Below, piece by piece: positions 61,054-64,000 of a stretch of DNA of 64,000 bases; position 1 is the stretch's first letter; each line of letters starts with the position of its first letter. Under the pieces are notes generated by a model, which had not been told where the DNA came from, did not search any database, and saw only the letters and a list, made by a program, of their open reading frames with translations. This DNA is from Pelobium manganitolerans (GTDB lineage Bacteria; Bacteroidota; Bacteroidia; Sphingobacteriales; Sphingobacteriaceae). The position numbers were made by a program, and so were the translations under genes. The stretch covers positions 124,001 through 188,000 of the forward strand of contig NZ_MBTA01000026.1 of NCBI RefSeq assembly GCF_003609575.1, written 5' to 3'.

Positions 61054-62841
61054 ATGCGAAAATCACTGATTGTTATCACCTGCATTTTATTTTTTATGAG
61101 TTTAAAATCTGAGGCTAAAACAGAGCCTAATATCGTGTTTGAAGTTTCTTTTACCGAGCCGCAAGCGCATTATGCGGATGTGAAAATGGAAATAAATAAC
61201 CTTAGCGGGAACGAGTTAATTTTAAAAATGCCGGTTTGGGCGCCGGGTTCATATTTGGTGCGTGAATTCCCGAAAAACGTAGAAGCGTTTTACGCTAAAG
61301 CGGGCGCGGAGGCTTTGGCATCAGAAAAAATCACTAAAAATGCTTGGAAAGTTAATGTCCGTGGCAAAAAATCAATCACCGTTAATTACAGGGTTTACTG
61401 TTTTGAGATTTCCGTACGCACTAGTTTCGTTGATGAAAGCCATGCGTTTTTGTCGCCCACAGGTATATTTATGTATCCAGATGGCGGCATCAATCAAGCC
61501 TCAATTGTCCGGATTATACCTGCCAAAAACTGGAAAAAAGTTTCTACGGGTTTAGATAGCTATGGCGACCAAGCTTTCACTTATTACGCGCCAAACTTTG
61601 ATTGGCTGTTTGATTCACCCATTGAGGTAGGCAACCAAGATATTTTTGAATTTACTGCTGCAGGGGTAATGCACGAAGTGGCTATGGTTGGTGGCGGTAA
61701 TTATGATAAAGCCCAGCTTAAAATAGATATGGCAAGAGTAGTAGAACGCGAGACAGCCGTTTTTGGCGAAAACCCGAACAAACGTTACGTTTTTATTGTT
61801 CATAACTACAAAACTGGCGGAGGCGGTTTAGAGCATTTGAATTCCACCGTTTTAGGAGCAAGTAGAGACGGTTATAAGGACAGGGAAACTTACCAGTCAT
61901 TTTTAGCCCTGGTTGCGCATGAATATTTCCACTTGTGGAATGTGAAACGTTTACGGCCCATGGCTTTAGGTCCTTTTAATTACGATGCCGAAAATTACAC
62001 CACTAATTTGTGGATTGCCGAAGGCTTTACCGCCTATTACGATAATTTAATTACACAAAGAGCTGGAATTTACACGCCTAACGAATGGTTAAACATCATT
62101 GAAAGTGATATTAATGCGGTAGAAAACCGCTTAGGCAACAAAACCCAATCTTTAAGCGAAGCCAGTTTTGATGCTTGGATTAAAGCTTATCGCCCTAATG
62201 AAAACAGTGCCAATACCACAGTTTCTTATTACAATAAAGGCTCTTTAATTGCCTGCTTGCTGGATCTGGCTATCATTAACGCATCAGACGCTAAATTAAG
62301 CTTAGATGATGCGATGCGTTTTGCCTATAACGAGTATTACAAAAAGAAAAACCGCGGTTATAGCGATGCGGAATTTAAAGCCATATTAGAAAAATATACC
62401 AAACAAAACCTCGACGATTTTTACAAGCGATACATCAATGGCACCGAGGATTTGCCTTTTGCAAAATATTTGAATTATGCGGGTTTTCAACTGATGGTGC
62501 AAGATGCAGATCAGCAAAAACCTTATTTGGGTATCAGTTTATCAAAAGACAATGACAGCCAAATAGCAACCGTTAGCCGCAATACCGCAGCCTGGATTGC
62601 CGGTTTAAACGTAAATGATGAAATTATTGCTATAAATGGCGAACGCGTAAGCAATGCACTGGATTATGTAAATGGTTTAAAGGAGCTAAAGGAACTAGAT
62701 TTTTTAATTAACAGAGATGGCATTCTAAAAAGCATCAAGGTACAACTTAAACCAAGTGCTTCTAAAAAATACAGCATTAGGCAAATAGAAAATCCTACGG
62801 AGAAGCAAAAAGCCGTGTTAGAGAAATGGTTAAGTCTGTAA
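61054..62841 (+). CDS. M61-family metallopeptidase with PDZ domain
   Basis: This exported peptidase has 595 residues. A signal peptide (RKSLIVITCILFFMSLKSEA) is followed by an N-terminal beta domain (MPVWAPGSYLVREFPKN). The gluzincin catalytic domain has HEYFH near residue 289 (ALVAHEYFHLWNVKRLRP) and the third zinc-ligand Glu in LWIAEGFTAYYDNL. A PDZ domain (about 490-570) follows, with PYLGISLSKD and WIAGLNVNDEIIAINGERV. M61 enzymes are glycyl-preferring aminopeptidases. It is probably periplasmic. It is divergent from the MarR efflux operon across the operator region. Confidence 0.93.
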   Translation: MRKSLIVITCILFFMSLKSEAKTEPNIVFEVSFTEPQAHYADVKMEINNLSGNELILKMPVWAPGSYLVREFPKNVEAFYAKAGAEALASEKITKNAWKVNVRGKKSITVNYRVYCFEISVRTSFVDESHAFLSPTGIFMYPDGGINQASIVRIIPAKNWKKVSTGLDSYGDQAFTYYAPNFDWLFDSPIEVGNQDIFEFTAAGVMHEVAMVGGGNYDKAQLKIDMARVVERETAVFGENPNKRYVFIVHNYKTGGGGLEHLNSTVLGASRDGYKDRETYQSFLALVAHEYFHLWNVKRLRPMALGPFNYDAENYTTNLWIAEGFTAYYDNLITQRAGIYTPNEWLNIIESDINAVENRLGNKTQSLSEASFDAWIKAYRPNENSANTTVSYYNKGSLIACLLDLAIINASDAKLSLDDAMRFAYNEYYKKKNRGYSDAEFKAILEKYTKQNLDDFYKRYINGTEDLPFAKYLNYAGFQLMVQDADQQKPYLGISLSKDNDSQIATVSRNTAAWIAGLNVNDEIIAINGERVSNALDYVNGLKELKELDFLINRDGILKSIKVQLKPSASKKYSIRQIENPTEKQKAVLEKWLSL

Positions 62842-62881
62842 AAATTAGCTGATTATATTTCGGTTTATTGTATATTTAAAC

Positions 62882-63502
62882 ATGGAACAAAAGAAGTACA
62901 TTGTTGAAGAAGAACCCGTTTATACGTTAAACGAGCTGGACGAATCTTTGACGTACAGCTACGCAAATTATCTGAACTGGCTTTTTGATGAAAGGTTAGA
63001 GCTGATAAAAGGTAAAATATTTAAAATGTCGCCGGCGCCTTCGCGCTATCATCAGAAGATATTGTCTAATCTGTTTAGAGAAGTTGGGAATTTTTTGTAC
63101 AAGCAACCATGCGAAGTTTACGTTGCACCTTTTGACGTGCGTTTTCCTACGGGCAGTAAAACTGACTCAGAGATTTTCACCGTTTTACAACCTGATTTGT
63201 GCGTAATTTGCGACAAAACAAAGCTAGACGATAGGGGCTGTTTGGGCGCACCGGATTTGGTGGTCGAGATTTTATCACCGGGAAATAACAAAAAAGAGCT
63301 GCTTTTAAAATATCAGCTATACGAAGAGTTTGGTGTTAAGGAATATTGGGTGGTAAGCCCTAGCGAACAAACGCTGCTAATTTATAGTTTAGATGAAGAT
63401 GGAAAATACCGTGCTTCAAAACTTCTGACATTATCGGAAAAAGCAGAATCTAAAGTTTTACGCGGTTTTAAACTGGACGTGGATTTACTTTTTGAAGATT
63501 AA
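62882..63502 (+). CDS. Uma2-family putative nuclease (DUF820)
   Basis: This 206-residue protein of the Uma2 family has a PD-(D/E)xK-like core: YANYLNWLFDERLELIKGK at the N-terminus, VAPFDVRFP, VLQPDLCVICDK and GAPDLVVEILSPGNNKKELL with the paired acidic residues and Lys. KYQLYEEFGVKEYWVVSPSE is the last block. Uma2 genes are abundant in cyanobacteria and some Bacteroidota; the function is unknown. It follows the M61 gene by 40 bp and has no toxin-antitoxin or restriction context. Confidence 0.9.
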   Translation: MEQKKYIVEEEPVYTLNELDESLTYSYANYLNWLFDERLELIKGKIFKMSPAPSRYHQKILSNLFREVGNFLYKQPCEVYVAPFDVRFPTGSKTDSEIFTVLQPDLCVICDKTKLDDRGCLGAPDLVVEILSPGNNKKELLLKYQLYEEFGVKEYWVVSPSEQTLLIYSLDEDGKYRASKLLTLSEKAESKVLRGFKLDVDLLFED

Positions 63503-63521
63503 ACCCACATCCAGTAATTTA

Positions 63522-64000
63522 TTAAAACGTATAGCGTACGCTCAAAGCAAGTTCTAAATTCAGAAAAGGCCCGCGCGCCAGCTCTAAACGCGGGTGAAGG
63601 TCCAAAGCTGTAGATATAGGTAAATCTGTCACTTGCCATTCTAAACCCAAAATACCATCTGCGCCAAGCAAAATGCCGTCATTAGCGTAATAGCGATCTT
63701 TGCCATAGCTTTTGTAGTAACGGTCGCCACTAATTGCACCTATGTGCGCACCGGCGCCGTAATACCAATTTAAAGAAGGTTCTGCAAAAGCAACAGCGTG
63801 TTTTTCATAAAATCCGGTTACGTTAAATACACCGGGTCTAAATCCTAAAACCCCTTCTAAGGCAGTTTCAGAATCCAAAAAATATTTGATGTTTAAGCCG
63901 TTCTCGTAGCCACCAATCCTAATCCCAAGCCCGGTGGCGTAATTGGCTTGGGCAAAAGATGTTTGTTGCCAACCGCAGGTGAATAAAAAAGCAAGTGCTA
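63522..64000 (-). CDS. Outer-membrane barrel protein, start outside window
   Basis: The frame is open from the right edge to a stop at 63522. Only the first few codons are missing: the first readable residues (ALAFLFTCGWQQTSFAQA) are the end of a signal peptide. The rest has short strand-forming segments (YATGLGIRIGGYENGLNIKY; FNVTGFYEKHAVAF; PSLNWYYGAGAHIG; GILGLEWQVTDLP) and a C-terminal Phe after SVRYT, as expected for a small outer-membrane barrel. About 160 residues are visible. Function unknown. Confidence 0.8.
   Translation of the reverse strand, partial: ALAFLFTCGWQQTSFAQANYATGLGIRIGGYENGLNIKYFLDSETALEGVLGFRPGVFNVTGFYEKHAVAFAEPSLNWYYGAGAHIGAISGDRYYKSYGKDRYYANDGILLGADGILGLEWQVTDLPISTALDLHPRLELARGPFLNLELALSVRYTF

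Noticed and set aside
62882-63502. Uma2 protein as a transposon remnant
   Set aside because: No inverted repeats, transposase or target duplication is visible; the gene is intact.

Overview
The window reads as an ordinary chromosomal segment of a Bacteroidota bacterium, most likely family Sphingobacteriaceae (Pedobacter-like). The basis is: Bacteroidota promoter boxes (TTG about 18 bp before TAnnTTTG) ahead of several genes, A/T-rich upstream regions that usually lack Shine-Dalgarno sequences, an eukaryote/archaeal-type ProS, DUF4251 and TIGR02757 proteins, CcoI/CcoS, a 7TMR-DISM kinase, and a secreted protease with a type IX secretion sorting domain. I saw no tRNA, rRNA, insertion sequence, prophage or CRISPR array.

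Layout. 1-7.7 kb: a Tyr-rich lipoprotein (cut by the left edge), proS, a DUF4251 lipoprotein, a TIGR02757 protein, then ribD with an EamA transporter and a YigZ/IMPACT protein in overlapping order, then hsp20. 7.7-13.8 kb: yidC and pyrG on the minus strand, an unrecognised acidic protein, riboflavin synthase, and a GAF histidine kinase. 13.9-21 kb: mutS with an NlpC/P60 lipoprotein, galK divergent from an AraC-type regulator, and citrate synthase. 21-31 kb: a VTT membrane protein, an ABC-F protein, two small hypotheticals, an SMR transporter behind a DUF2130 protein, an outer-membrane barrel, ccoI-ccoS, and a GreA/GreB-domain protein. 31-40 kb, mostly minus: a cNMP/CBS/DUF294 protein with a membrane-anchored exonuclease, GtrA, an MFS transporter, GDP-mannose pyrophosphorylase, kdsD, then recQ (+). 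40.1-46.6 kb: one tight plus-strand run of kdsA, a GNAT-like protein, a ThiF/E1-like enzyme, a 7TMR-DISM sensor kinase, a receiver-kinase and a receiver. 46.7-49.6 kb: another receiver, a divergent 2-hydroxyacid dehydrogenase, an aspartate dehydrogenase and a PhnB-like protein. 49.8-61 kb, minus: a subtilisin-like type IX cargo protease, a GlcNAc-kinase-like protein, a receiver, and a TolC/RND/adaptor efflux operon headed by a MarR regulator. 61-64 kb: an M61 peptidase, a Uma2 protein and a barrel protein cut by the right edge.

How the genes work together. kdsD and kdsA both serve KDO (lipid A core) synthesis, and ribD and ribE both serve riboflavin, although neither pair is adjacent. The efflux genes form a self-contained regulated operon. 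The least explained module is the GNAT-like plus ThiF-like pair translationally coupled to a two-component cascade (40977-46644).

Two sequence-level patterns are not explained by genes. First, low-complexity word repeats begin at or next to many stop codons. Second, a palindrome with identical arms (TAGTTG-N7-CAACTA) lies both upstream of marR and between ribE and the GAF kinase. Start codons are often TTG, so several starts here differ from the longest possible reading frame.
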